DNA from: JBDNBY01 sp039767595
Lineage (GTDB): Bacteria; Pseudomonadota; Alphaproteobacteria; Rhodobacterales; Rhodobacteraceae
Direction: 5' to 3'
DNA length: 12,718 nucleotides
NCBI GenBank assembly: GCA_039767595.1
Contig: JBDNBY010000102.1
Span: 1 to 12,718, forward strand
Under the pieces are notes generated by a model. It searched no databases, was not told where the DNA came from, and saw only the letters and a list, made by a program, of their open reading frames with translations. This document shows positions 1-7,032 of this stretch, piece by piece (positions within the stretch are counted from its first letter, which is position 1; every line of letters starts with the position of its first letter). A program made the position numbers and the translations under genes.

Positions 1-563
1 ATGAGTTGGGGAACCGCGAGGTTATTGTCACGGATGATGCCGATGTGATCGCATCTGCAGATTACCTACTGCTGCCCGGCGATGGCGCCTTTCCGGCGTG
101 CCGCAAGGCGTTGATGACCAAAACCGGTGTTTTTGACGCGATTGATCATGCTGTCTCGTCGCGGGGCATTCCGTTTTTGGGCATTTGCGTAGGCATGCAA
201 ATGCTTGGGCGCGACAGTGACGAATACGAGCTGACCTCGGGCTTTGGTTGGATCGATGGCCATGTGCGTGAAATCCCCGCGGCGCCCTCTTTAAAAGTGC
301 CGCATATGGGGTGGAATGACTTGGTCATCACTCAAGACCACCCGATCATGGCCGATGTTCGCACAGGGGCGCATGTCTATTTCGTGCATTCCTATCATAT
401 GGAGATGACCGCGCAGGATCAGCGCATTGCACATTGCGCATATGGCACTGATCTCACGGCAATTGTTGGGCGTGATAATATTCTTGGTTTTCAATTTCAC
501 CCTGAGAAAAGCCAGGCCGTCGGCCTGACCTTGATCAAAAACTTTTTGACGTGGGCGCCGTAG
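1..563 (+). CDS. hisH: Imidazole glycerol phosphate synthase, glutaminase subunit HisH (5' partial)
   Basis: HisH hydrolyses glutamine and channels ammonia to HisF, forming the cytoplasmic IGP synthase of histidine biosynthesis. The reading frame runs in from the left edge, so the start is missing. About 186 residues are visible against roughly 200-215 for the family, so about 25 N-terminal residues lie outside. A TTG at position 6 is in frame, but it falls inside the conserved domain and is not the start. Class-I glutamine amidotransferase signatures are present: LPGDGAFPACR (oxyanion region), FLGICVGMQML with the nucleophile Cys at nt 186-188, YFVHSYH, and GFQFHPEKSQ with the catalytic His at nt 498-500 and Glu at nt 504-506. 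The partner genes hisA and hisF follow after a short antisense gene. The identification is secure. Confidence 0.96.
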   Translation, partial: ELGNREVIVTDDADVIASADYLLLPGDGAFPACRKALMTKTGVFDAIDHAVSSRGIPFLGICVGMQMLGRDSDEYELTSGFGWIDGHVREIPAAPSLKVPHMGWNDLVITQDHPIMADVRTGAHVYFVHSYHMEMTAQDQRIAHCAYGTDLTAIVGRDNILGFQFHPEKSQAVGLTLIKNFLTWAP

Positions 564-572
564 AGCCGCATC

Positions 573-597
573 GCGCCGCATCACATCCATGCGGCGC
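573..597. terminator. Short hairpin between convergent hisH and DUF2147 gene
   Basis: A perfect 9-bp GC-rich stem (gcgccgcat at 573-581 with atgcggcgc at 589-597) closes a 7-nt loop. It sits 9 nt after the hisH stop and 23 nt beyond the DUF2147 stop on the other strand. No uridine tract follows on either strand, so it is at best a weak bidirectional terminator or a 3'-end stabiliser. The stem is seen directly; the function is inferred from its place between convergent genes. Confidence 0.5.
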
Positions 598-620
598 CAT
601 ACTGTTTATAGCGGATCGCG

Positions 621-1034
621 TTACTGCACGCGCGTCCACTCTTGACCGCGGCAAATAAGACCACCCAAAACGCAGCCCTTCACTTGCAACACATTATCAG
701 AGGTGACCGCCATTTTAGAGTTATAGGTTTTTTCCGTATCCGGCGCATAGATCGTTCCGCCCGAATAGGTGCCATCCCCGTGAGAGACCATATCTTTGAT
801 AATCACGGTGCCCAGAACATCCTTCGCCTCTGGCGTGGTCGAGACGGAGCCGTCATCTTCAAACGTTTTGATGATCGTGCCACAGACTTTGCCGTCACAC
901 GGCTTCACGTCCACATGGGCATAGCCGCCATCTTCGCCAGATTGCGTTTGCCATAGGCCCAAAACAGGCTCGGCCATCGCGGCAGAGCCGATCATCATCA
1001 CTGTTGCCACAGAAGAAAGTAAAAATGCACGCAT
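621..1034 (-). CDS. DUF2147 family secreted protein
   Basis: A 137-residue protein of unknown function. Residues 1-21 form a signal peptide: MRAF, a hydrophobic core, then AMA before EP, a standard signal peptidase I site. The mature part of about 116 residues should therefore be periplasmic. DUF2147 features are the GLWQT start of the mature domain, a VDVKPCDGKVCG stretch and a C-terminal CVLGGLICRGQEW segment. Four cysteines at residues 46, 51, 121 and 128 could form two disulfides. Small lipocalin-like beta-barrel folds have been suggested for the family; no enzymatic role is known to me. An AAGG Shine-Dalgarno lies 6 nt before the ATG. The gene is antisense to the his genes on both sides, so it interrupts the his cluster and needs its own promoter. 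Confidence 0.85.
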   Translation of the reverse strand: MRAFLLSSVATVMMIGSAAMAEPVLGLWQTQSGEDGGYAHVDVKPCDGKVCGTIIKTFEDDGSVSTTPEAKDVLGTVIIKDMVSHGDGTYSGGTIYAPDTEKTYNSKMAVTSDNVLQVKGCVLGGLICRGQEWTRVQ

Positions 1035-1080
1035 GTTGAACCTTATTTCAAATTACACCCTTAAAACGCTACTGAACTGA

Positions 1081-1116
1081 TGATTATTTGCAAGAGAATT
1101 TGCGCATAATCTTGCC
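1081..1116. promoter_or_regulatory. AT-rich dyad in the DUF2147/hisA divergent region
   Basis: The 132-nt gap between the divergent starts at 1034 and 1167 holds nested symmetry: gcaaga (1090-1095) opposite tcttgc (1110-1115), attat (1083-1087) opposite ataat (1106-1110), and a central TGCGCA palindrome at 1101-1106. CATAAT at 1105-1110 matches five of six bases of a sigma-70 -10 box for hisA, but no good -35 lies at the right distance. The symmetry is visible; an operator or promoter role is inference. Confidence 0.3.
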
Positions 1117-1166
1117 TTTGACGTGTGGTCATGCGACAGGAGCTGCAAAAAGATGGAGCAACAGCC

Positions 1167-1889
1167 ATGATCCTATACCCTGCGATTGACCTCAAAGACG
1201 GGCAAGCCGTCCGCCTGCTGCGCGGTGATATGGACAAGGCCACTGTCTTTAGCGACAGTCCCGCCACACAAGGCCAAGCCTTTGTCGAGGCAGGTTGCGC
1301 ATGGTTGCATTTGGTCGATCTCAATGGTGCCTTTGCCGGCGAGCCTGTCAATGGCACTGCCGTTGAGGCGATCTTAGAGCGCTGCAGCGTTCCGGCGCAA
1401 TTGGGCGGCGGCATTCGGACCATGGAGACCATCGATATGTGGATTGAGCGCGGCATCTCGCGCGTGATCTTGGGCACTGTGGCCGTTGAGGATCCTGATC
1501 TTGTGCGCGCCGCGGCCAAAAAACATCCCGGCAAAGTGGCCGTTGGCATCGATGCGCGCAATGGGTTGGTCGCAACCAAAGGCTGGGCCGAGGAAACCAA
1601 TGTGCGCGTGACGGATTTGGCCAAATCCTTCGAAGATGCCGGCGTGGCCGCGATTATTTACACGGACATCAATCGCGATGGCGCCATGCAAGGCCCCAAT
1701 ATTGACGCGACCGCAGAGCTGGCCCATGCAGTGAGCATCCCTGTCATCGCCTCGGGCGGCGTATCATCGATTGAGGATTTGATTGCCCTGCGCGATTGCG
1801 GCGCCGCGCTCGATGGGGCGATTTCTGGGCGGGCGCTTTATGATGGCGCGATAGATTTGGCCCAAGCGCTGAGCGTGCTCAATGCTTAA
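1167..1889 (+). CDS. hisA: HisA, ProFAR isomerase (240 aa)
   Basis: Phosphoribosylformimino-5-aminoimidazole carboxamide ribotide isomerase. It opens the ribose ring of ProFAR by an Amadori rearrangement to give PRFAR, the substrate of HisF-HisH. The (beta/alpha)8 half-barrel motifs are clear: MILYPAIDLKDG with catalytic Asp8, QLGGGIR, VGIDARNG with Asp129, YTDINRDG with Thr166, and the phosphate loop PVIASGGV. The length of 240 residues is normal. The ATG at 1167 is chosen over an in-frame upstream GTG at 1125 because the family begins at MILYPAIDL and a GGAG Shine-Dalgarno (1155-1158) sits 8 nt before it. Its end overlaps the start of hisF by 8 nt, indicating translational coupling. Confidence 0.97.
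   Translation: MILYPAIDLKDGQAVRLLRGDMDKATVFSDSPATQGQAFVEAGCAWLHLVDLNGAFAGEPVNGTAVEAILERCSVPAQLGGGIRTMETIDMWIERGISRVILGTVAVEDPDLVRAAAKKHPGKVAVGIDARNGLVATKGWAEETNVRVTDLAKSFEDAGVAAIIYTDINRDGAMQGPNIDATAELAHAVSIPVIASGGVSSIEDLIALRDCGAALDGAISGRALYDGAIDLAQALSVLNA
1728..1759 (+). repeat. hisA copy of a 32-nt repeat shared with hisF
   Basis: These 32 nt match 2461-2492 in hisF at 30 of 32 positions; both differences are silent. The repeat encodes AVSIPVIASGG, the phosphate-binding loop common to the two homologous barrels. It reflects ancient gene duplication, possibly with later conversion, and is not a mobile repeat. Confidence 0.7.
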
Positions 1890-2643
1890 GACACGGATCA
1901 TCCCTTGCCTTGATGTGGCCGATGGCCGCGTTGTCAAAGGCGTGAATTTTGTTGGACTGCGCGATGCCGGCGATCCTGTTGAGGCGGCCAAGCGCTATGA
2001 TGCGGCGGGCGCCGATGAAATTTGTTTTCTAGACATTCATGCCACCCATGAAAATCGCGGATTGATGTATGATATGATCCGCCGCTGTGCGCAGGAATGC
2101 TTTGTGCCCCTCACTGTGGGCGGCGGCGTGCGCAGCGCGGATGATGTGCGCACTCTTTTGCGCGCCGGCGCTGACAAAGTGTCGTTTAACTCGGCCGCGG
2201 TGGCCAATCCAGATGTGATCACGCAAGCCGCCGATATCTTTGGCGCGCAATGTATCGTGGCGGCGATCGACGCCAAAACAGTGGCAGAGGGCCGCTGGGA
2301 AATCTTCACCCATGGCGGCCGCAAGCCCACAGGCATTGATGCCGTGGCATTCGCACAATTGATGCAGAAAAATGGTGCAGGCGAGATCCTTTTGACCTCG
2401 ATGGATAAGGATGGCACGAAATCGGGCTATAACCTTGGCCTGACCCGCGCGATAAGTGACGCCGTGAGCATCCCCGTCATCGCCTCGGGCGGAGTGGGCA
2501 CGCTGGATCACTTGGTCGACGGGGTCACCAAGGGCGGCGCTGCGGCGGTATTAGCGGCGTCAATTTTCCATTTTGGGGAATACACCATTGCCCAAGCCAA
2601 GGCCCATATGCAAGACGCCGGCATTCCAATGAGGATCACATGA
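1882..2643 (+). CDS. hisF: HisF, IGP synthase cyclase subunit (253 aa)
   Basis: HisF uses ammonia delivered by HisH to convert PRFAR into imidazole glycerol phosphate and AICAR, linking histidine and purine synthesis. It is a (beta/alpha)8 barrel of normal length. Catalytic Asp11 lies in IIPCLDVADG and catalytic Asp130 in VAAIDAK. Phosphate loops are TVGGGVRS (about 78-85) and PVIASGGVG (about 188-196), and LTSMDKDGTKSGYN (171-184) is the conserved active-site loop. The ATG at 1882 overlaps the last 8 nt of hisA, and its stop overlaps the hisE start as ATGA. Stoichiometric coupled translation with its neighbours is likely. No unusual residues were seen. Confidence 0.98.
   Translation: MLKTRIIPCLDVADGRVVKGVNFVGLRDAGDPVEAAKRYDAAGADEICFLDIHATHENRGLMYDMIRRCAQECFVPLTVGGGVRSADDVRTLLRAGADKVSFNSAAVANPDVITQAADIFGAQCIVAAIDAKTVAEGRWEIFTHGGRKPTGIDAVAFAQLMQKNGAGEILLTSMDKDGTKSGYNLGLTRAISDAVSIPVIASGGVGTLDHLVDGVTKGGAAAVLAASIFHFGEYTIAQAKAHMQDAGIPMRIT
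2461..2492 (+). repeat. hisF copy of a 32-nt repeat shared with hisA
   Basis: Partner of 1728-1759, with 30 of 32 bases identical, encoding the AVSIPVIASGG phosphate-binding loop of HisF. The high nucleotide identity is confined to this loop. Confidence 0.7.
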
Positions 2644-2948
2644 GCACGCTACACACGCTATTTGACACAATACACTCTCGCAAATCCGCCGATCCAAAAT
2701 CGAGCTGGACGGCAAAGCTACTTTCAAAAGGCCCCGAAAAATGCGCCGAAAAATTTGGCGAAGAGGCCATTGAAGCCATCATCGAAGCCGTCAAAGGCGA
2801 TCGCGACAAATTGATTTCAGAGGCCGGAGATGCGCTTTATCACTTTATGGTCATGCTCGCGGCACGTGACGTGACGCTGGCCGATGTCGAGGCGGAACTG
2901 GAAAAGCGGACACAGCAATCGGGCATTGATGAAAAGAAAAACCGCTAA
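2640..2948 (+). CDS. hisE: HisE, phosphoribosyl-ATP pyrophosphatase (102 aa)
   Basis: HisE hydrolyses phosphoribosyl-ATP to phosphoribosyl-AMP and pyrophosphate, the second step of histidine synthesis. It is an all-alpha MazG-like NTP pyrophosphatase. The metal-binding ExxE(x)nExxD signature is intact: EAIE at residues 42-45 and EAGD at 61-64. The segment KGPEKCAEKFGEEAIE is typical of the family. It stands alone without a fused HisI domain, as is usual in alphaproteobacteria, so hisI must lie elsewhere. The start overlaps the hisF stop (ATGA), making it the last gene of the coupled hisAFE unit. Its TAA stop overlaps the stop of the opposing DUF2235 gene, so there is no room for a terminator between them. 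Confidence 0.96.
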   Translation: MSTLHTLFDTIHSRKSADPKSSWTAKLLSKGPEKCAEKFGEEAIEAIIEAVKGDRDKLISEAGDALYHFMVMLAARDVTLADVEAELEKRTQQSGIDEKKNR

Positions 2949-3979
2949 AACACCGATTTAAATTCTGTTGTTTCAATGTGTTCTTCGGATGGATCTTGCC
3001 CCACACGGCGTGCCCCGCGCCATAAAAAGAGCTTTGCAACTCCATGCCACGCCCCAACCGAGGGCGCAAAATAATCTGTTGTGACGCGCACTTGCCAAAA
3101 GGACGGCAGAGGCATGCCCGCGGCGCCGGCGCTGAGCATCATGACCGACAACGCCACATTGGACAAAGGCCGCGCCGCACGCGCGCTGTAGATGTGCCCA
3201 CCTATATCGCCATGCGTGCCACGCATCCAAATTTGGCGCATTTGGGCCGTAGATGCCGGATCACTTTGCCACATGACAGGTCGATAGGCATGGCGCCGCT
3301 CATCTCTGGCGAGGATGTGCAGCGCGCGCTCAACACCACCGGCCAAGTGGGGGTTGTGAAATCTATGGTCGATCCCAAAGATGCGATCCAAGACGGCAAA
3401 GCGTAATCCCATGGCCTTGACCGTGTCCCACACACCTAAAAAGGCAATCGGCGTTTGCGGATGACACCGCTGCGCGATATATTGTGACATATGCGTCCCT
3501 GTCAGATTTCTGCGATAAAGACGAAAATGCCGATCAATGGCGCGCTGGGTGGTGTGGTGCGCACGCAAAAGCCCATAGCGATCGATCCACCCTGAAAGCG
3601 AGCGCACCGCATAGGCACCACGTGAAAATCCAATGAGATAAATTTGATCACCAGTCCGATAGCGCATCGCCAACCAACCATAGGCGCCTTTGATATGGGC
3701 ATTAATCCCGCGCCCGATAGCCAAGTGATGCACATTGGCCCAATCGCGCCACTGCAGGCCGGGTTGATAATAAATATTGACCCTTTCCCTCAAGGCGCGG
3801 TCATTTCTGAGCATTTTATACATCAAGCCGACATTGGTCTCATGGCCGGGCGTTAAACGCGAAAGCGTGCCGTCGATCAAAATAATATGAATGCGGGCTT
3901 TGGGCGAATAGCAAATGCGCGGGCGCGATGTTTTAAAGAATATGCGATTATGCCGCAGCGCAGCCCCAAATCGTGGCAT
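2945..3979 (-). CDS. DUF2235 alpha/beta-hydrolase (344 aa)
   Basis: A putative serine hydrolase of the DUF2235 family, related in fold to the Tle1-type phospholipase catalytic domain. The visible triad is Ser119 in the nucleophile elbow GFSRGA (117-122), Asp185 in LGVWDTV and His256 in RGTHGDIGG. The first strand carries LIDGT (34-38), where the family usually has a DGT motif. The N-terminal 28 residues are basic and not obviously a signal peptide, so a cytoplasmic location is assumed. The ATG at 3979 is supported by AGGAGG (plus coordinates 3985-3990) 5 nt upstream. No type VI secretion, VgrG or immunity-like gene is adjacent, so an effector role is not supported. The substrate is unknown. 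It is convergent with hisE and divergent from valS. Confidence 0.85.
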   Translation of the reverse strand: MPRFGAALRHNRIFFKTSRPRICYSPKARIHIILIDGTLSRLTPGHETNVGLMYKMLRNDRALRERVNIYYQPGLQWRDWANVHHLAIGRGINAHIKGAYGWLAMRYRTGDQIYLIGFSRGAYAVRSLSGWIDRYGLLRAHHTTQRAIDRHFRLYRRNLTGTHMSQYIAQRCHPQTPIAFLGVWDTVKAMGLRFAVLDRIFGIDHRFHNPHLAGGVERALHILARDERRHAYRPVMWQSDPASTAQMRQIWMRGTHGDIGGHIYSARAARPLSNVALSVMMLSAGAAGMPLPSFWQVRVTTDYFAPSVGAWHGVAKLFLWRGARRVGQDPSEEHIETTEFKSVF

Positions 3980-4023
3980 CTGCCCCTCCTTTTCCCATGC
4001 GTAGGCTTGCCGCGGCTTGAGTG

Positions 4024-4082
4024 GAATTTCAAGGGAAATTCGATGGATTTCCGGTCAAAGCGCGTCGATGCTCTTTCCCTTG
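4024..4082 (+). promoter_or_regulatory. Alternative-hairpin leader upstream of valS
   Basis: One central segment (about 4030-4041) can pair with three different partners: gaatttc 4024-4030 with gaaattc 4035-4041 (7 bp, 4-nt loop); ggaaat 4034-4039 with atttcc 4047-4052 (6 bp, 7-nt loop); and caagggaaa 4030-4038 with tttcccttg 4074-4082 (9 bp, 35-nt loop). These pairings exclude one another. The last one covers the Shine-Dalgarno-like AAGGGA of the short ORF at 4043. The repeats are visible directly; RNA switching or protein binding is inference. The DNA dyad could equally be an operator for the divergent gene pair. Confidence 0.35.
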
Positions 4083-4099
4083 TGACTTGGGCGGTGTAG
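4043..4099 (+). CDS. Possible 18-codon leader peptide before valS
   Basis: A small ORF reading MDFRSKRVDALSLVTWAV. It starts with ATG 6 nt after an AAGGGA ribosome-binding-like sequence (4031-4036) and ends 33 nt before the valS start. Three of 18 residues are valine, including the last sense codon, which would suit a valine-sensing leader. Three valines is only mildly above expectation, and the same frame stays open further upstream without being a recognisable gene. No classical terminator hairpin follows it. It may be chance. Confidence 0.22.
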   Translation: MDFRSKRVDALSLVTWAV

Positions 4100-4132
4100 G
4101 GAATGAGCAAAAGCTAAGATGAGGGATCCGCA

Positions 4133-7015
4133 ATGGCATTGGATAAGACGTTTAACGCACAAGAGGCCGAAAGCCGTCTGTATCACGCATGGGAAGAGGC
4201 CGGCTGCTTTACCGCAGGGGCCAATGCGTCAAAATCTGAGACCTTCTGCATTATGATCCCTCCGCCCAATGTGACAGGCGTCTTGCATATGGGACATGCG
4301 TTTAACAATACGCTTCAAGATATCCTCACGCGCTGGCACCGGATGCGCGGCTTTGACACGCTGTGGCAACCAGGCCAAGACCACGCAGGCATCGCCACGC
4401 AAATGGTGGTCGAACGTGAACTCGCAAAGGCCGGCGCCCCCTCGCGCCGCGAGCTGGGCCGCGATGCGTTTTTGGACAAAGTCTGGGACTGGAAAAAACA
4501 ATCTGGCGGCACAATCATCGAACAGCTCAAGCGCCTTGGCGCCTCGTGCGATTGGTCGCGCAACGCCTTTACCATGTCTGGTGCCGAAGGCGCCCCCGCT
4601 GGAGAAGAGGGTAATTTCCACGATGCTGTGATCAAAGTATTCGTTGAAATGTACAACAAAGGTCTGATTTACCGCGGCAAACGCCTTGTCAATTGGGATC
4701 CACATTTCGAAACGGCCATCTCGGATCTCGAAGTCGAGAATATCGAAACACCCGGCCATATGTGGCACTTTAAATACCCCCTCGCGGGCGGTGAGACTTA
4801 TACCTATGTCGAGAAAGACGAAGACGGCAACATCCTCCTTGAGGAAACGCGCGATTACATTTCGATTGCAACAACCCGCCCCGAGACGATGCTGGGCGAT
4901 GGGGCGGTGGCCGTGCATCCCGATGACGCGCGTTACGCCCCGATTGTCGGCAAGCTGTGCGAAATCCCCGTCGGCCCCAAAGAGCATCGCCGCCTGATCC
5001 CGATCATCACGGATGAATATCCCGATATGAATTTCGGGTCGGGCGCCGTGAAAATCACTGGCGCGCATGACTTCAACGATTATCAAGTCGCCAAGCGCGG
5101 CAAGATCCCGATGTACTCGCTCATGGATACGCGCGGGGCGATGCGCGCCGATGGCGCCCCCTATGCCGACGAGGCCGCCAAGGCCCAAGCGATCCGCGAT
5201 GGCGATATGGAGTGGGATGAACATGTCGTTGCGGCGATCAATTTGGTCCCAGACGACTATCGCGGGCTCGACCGTTTTGAGGCCCGCAAAAAAGTCGTGG
5301 CCGCCATCACCGCCGATGGCCTTGCGGTCATGACCCAAGAGACCACCACAGACGAAGACGGCACCGAGGTCACGCGCGATGTGCCGATGGTCGAGAACAA
5401 GCCGATTATGCAGCCCTTTGGCGATCGCTCCAAAGTGGTGATCGAGCCGATGCTCACCGATCAGTGGTTTGTCGATACGTCGAAAATCGTTGGTCCTGCA
5501 CTTGATGCCGTGCGCAATGGAGACATTAAAATCATCCCTGAAAGCGGCGAGAAAACCTATTATCACTGGCTTGAGAATATCGAACCGTGGTGTATTTCGC
5601 GCCAATTGTGGTGGGGACACCAAGTGCCCGTTTGGTATGATAGCGATGGCAATATGTACTGTGCCGCCACGCAGGCCGAAGCCCAAGCGCAGGCCGGACG
5701 CGATGACCTGACCCGCGATCCAGATGTTTTGGATACATGGTTCTCATCTGGTTTGTGGCCGATTGGCACATTGGGCTGGCCCGAGCAAACCGATGAGCTG
5801 AGCAAATATTTCTCAACCGATGTGTTGATCACAGGGCAGGATATTTTGTTCTTCTGGGTCGCGCGCATGATCATGATGCAATTGGCCGTGGTGGATGAAA
5901 TCCCGTTCCATACTGTCTATTTGCATGGTCTGGTGCGCGATGAAAAAGGGCAAAAAATGTCTAAATCCAAGGGCAACGTTGTCGATCCCTTGGATATCAT
6001 TGACGAATTTGGCGCCGATGCGCTGCGCATGACCAATGCGGCGATGGCCTCGATTGGCGGTGTGCTCAAACTCGATAAACAGCGCGTAGCCGGCTATCGC
6101 AACTTTGGCACCAAACTGTGGAATGCCGCACGATTTGCCGAGATGAACGGCGCCGCGCATGGCCAAACGGCGGCGCCGCACGCCACGGCCACCGCGAATA
6201 AATGGATCATCGGCGAGACGGCCAAAATTCGTCTCGTCGTGGATGAGGCGCTCGCGCAGTATCGCTTTAACGATGCGACCTTGGGTCTATATGCCTATGT
6301 CTGGGGCAAAGTCTGTGACTGGTATGTTGAATTCTCCAAGCCGCTCCTGAATGAAGACAGCCCCGACCGTGCCGAGACTCAGGCGGTCATGGGCTGGGTG
6401 ATTGATCAATGTTTGATCATGCTGCACCCGATCATGCCCTTTATCACCGAAGAGCTTTGGAGCACCTTGGCCGAGCGGGACAAAATGCTCGTCCATGCCG
6501 ATTGGCCGACGTATGGCGATGACTTGATCGACGCGCAGGCGGATCGGGAAATGAATTGGGTGATCTCGCTCATTGATGAAATCCGCTCGGTGCGCGCGCA
6601 AATGCGGGTGCCGGCGGGCCTCAAGGTCAATATGGTGCAGGCCGAGCTGGACGATGCCGGACGCGCCGCGCTGCTCAACAACGAAGCGTTGATTTTCAAA
6701 TTGGCCCGCGTCGAGACGATCACCGCAGTTGAGAGTTTCCCCAAAGGAACCGCCACAATCAACGTCGCCGGTGGCGTCTTTGGCCTGCCCCTTGCGGATA
6801 TTATCGATGTGAGCGCGGAAAAAGCGCGGCTTGAAAAATCGCTTGGGAAACTGGCCAAAGAATTGGGTGGCCTCAAGGGGCGTTTGAGCAACCCCAAATT
6901 CATCGCCTCTGCCCCCAAAGAGGTCATTGATGAGGCCCAAGAAAACCTGCGCCTGCGCGAAGAAGAAGAGGCGCAACTCAAATCCGCCCTCGCGAGATTG
7001 GCGGAACTTGGCTAA
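4133..7015 (+). CDS. valS: Valyl-tRNA synthetase (960 aa)
   Basis: Class Ia synthetase that attaches valine to tRNA-Val in the cytoplasm and edits mischarged threonine. The order is: N-terminal Rossmann half with the HIGH-type HMGH at residues 52-55 (in PPPNVTGVLHMGHA); CP1 editing domain roughly 200-420, containing IATTRPETMLGDGAVAVHP (245-263) and GAVKITGAHDFNDY (304-317); second Rossmann half with WWGHQVPVW and KMSKS at 608-612; alpha-helical anticodon-binding domain from about 690; and a C-terminal coiled-coil tRNA arm (about 889-958) rich in Lys and Glu. The length is normal for proteobacteria. GAGGGA (4121-4126) lies 6 nt before the ATG. It is transcribed alone, with a complex leader upstream and a strong terminator downstream. 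Confidence 0.98.
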   Translation: MALDKTFNAQEAESRLYHAWEEAGCFTAGANASKSETFCIMIPPPNVTGVLHMGHAFNNTLQDILTRWHRMRGFDTLWQPGQDHAGIATQMVVERELAKAGAPSRRELGRDAFLDKVWDWKKQSGGTIIEQLKRLGASCDWSRNAFTMSGAEGAPAGEEGNFHDAVIKVFVEMYNKGLIYRGKRLVNWDPHFETAISDLEVENIETPGHMWHFKYPLAGGETYTYVEKDEDGNILLEETRDYISIATTRPETMLGDGAVAVHPDDARYAPIVGKLCEIPVGPKEHRRLIPIITDEYPDMNFGSGAVKITGAHDFNDYQVAKRGKIPMYSLMDTRGAMRADGAPYADEAAKAQAIRDGDMEWDEHVVAAINLVPDDYRGLDRFEARKKVVAAITADGLAVMTQETTTDEDGTEVTRDVPMVENKPIMQPFGDRSKVVIEPMLTDQWFVDTSKIVGPALDAVRNGDIKIIPESGEKTYYHWLENIEPWCISRQLWWGHQVPVWYDSDGNMYCAATQAEAQAQAGRDDLTRDPDVLDTWFSSGLWPIGTLGWPEQTDELSKYFSTDVLITGQDILFFWVARMIMMQLAVVDEIPFHTVYLHGLVRDEKGQKMSKSKGNVVDPLDIIDEFGADALRMTNAAMASIGGVLKLDKQRVAGYRNFGTKLWNAARFAEMNGAAHGQTAAPHATATANKWIIGETAKIRLVVDEALAQYRFNDATLGLYAYVWGKVCDWYVEFSKPLLNEDSPDRAETQAVMGWVIDQCLIMLHPIMPFITEELWSTLAERDKMLVHADWPTYGDDLIDAQADREMNWVISLIDEIRSVRAQMRVPAGLKVNMVQAELDDAGRAALLNNEALIFKLARVETITAVESFPKGTATINVAGGVFGLPLADIIDVSAEKARLEKSLGKLAKELGGLKGRLSNPKFIASAPKEVIDEAQENLRLREEEEAQLKSALARLAELG

Positions 7016-7032
7016 CCCCCTCATTCATTAAC

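Noticed and set aside
1125..1166. Upstream GTG start giving a 254-residue HisA
   Set aside because: The conserved protein begins at MILYPAIDL, and a proper Shine-Dalgarno precedes the ATG at 1167; the extra 14 residues have no family support.
2029..2511. A 160-codon minus-strand open frame inside hisF
   Set aside because: Composition mirrors the complementary strand of hisF and no motif is seen; hisF itself is unambiguous.
2945..3979. DUF2235 gene as a type VI secretion phospholipase effector
   Set aside because: No vgrG, PAAR, tap adaptor or immunity gene is adjacent, and the neighbours are housekeeping genes.
3997..4020. Seven-codon ORF (MRRLAAA) upstream of valS as a leader peptide
   Set aside because: No ribosome-binding site precedes it and there is no valine; it is probably upstream of transcription initiation.
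4229..5686. A 485-codon open frame on the minus strand inside valS
   Set aside because: It lies fully antisense to a textbook ValRS whose motifs are intact. Its translation is rich in His, Arg, Ile and Asp without recognisable domains, as expected of a codon-bias shadow of a moderately GC-rich gene.
6287..7024. A 245-codon minus-strand open frame over the valS 3' end
   Set aside because: Antisense shadow of the coiled-coil and anticodon region of ValRS, with no ribosome-binding site or family match; it also runs toward the shared terminator region.
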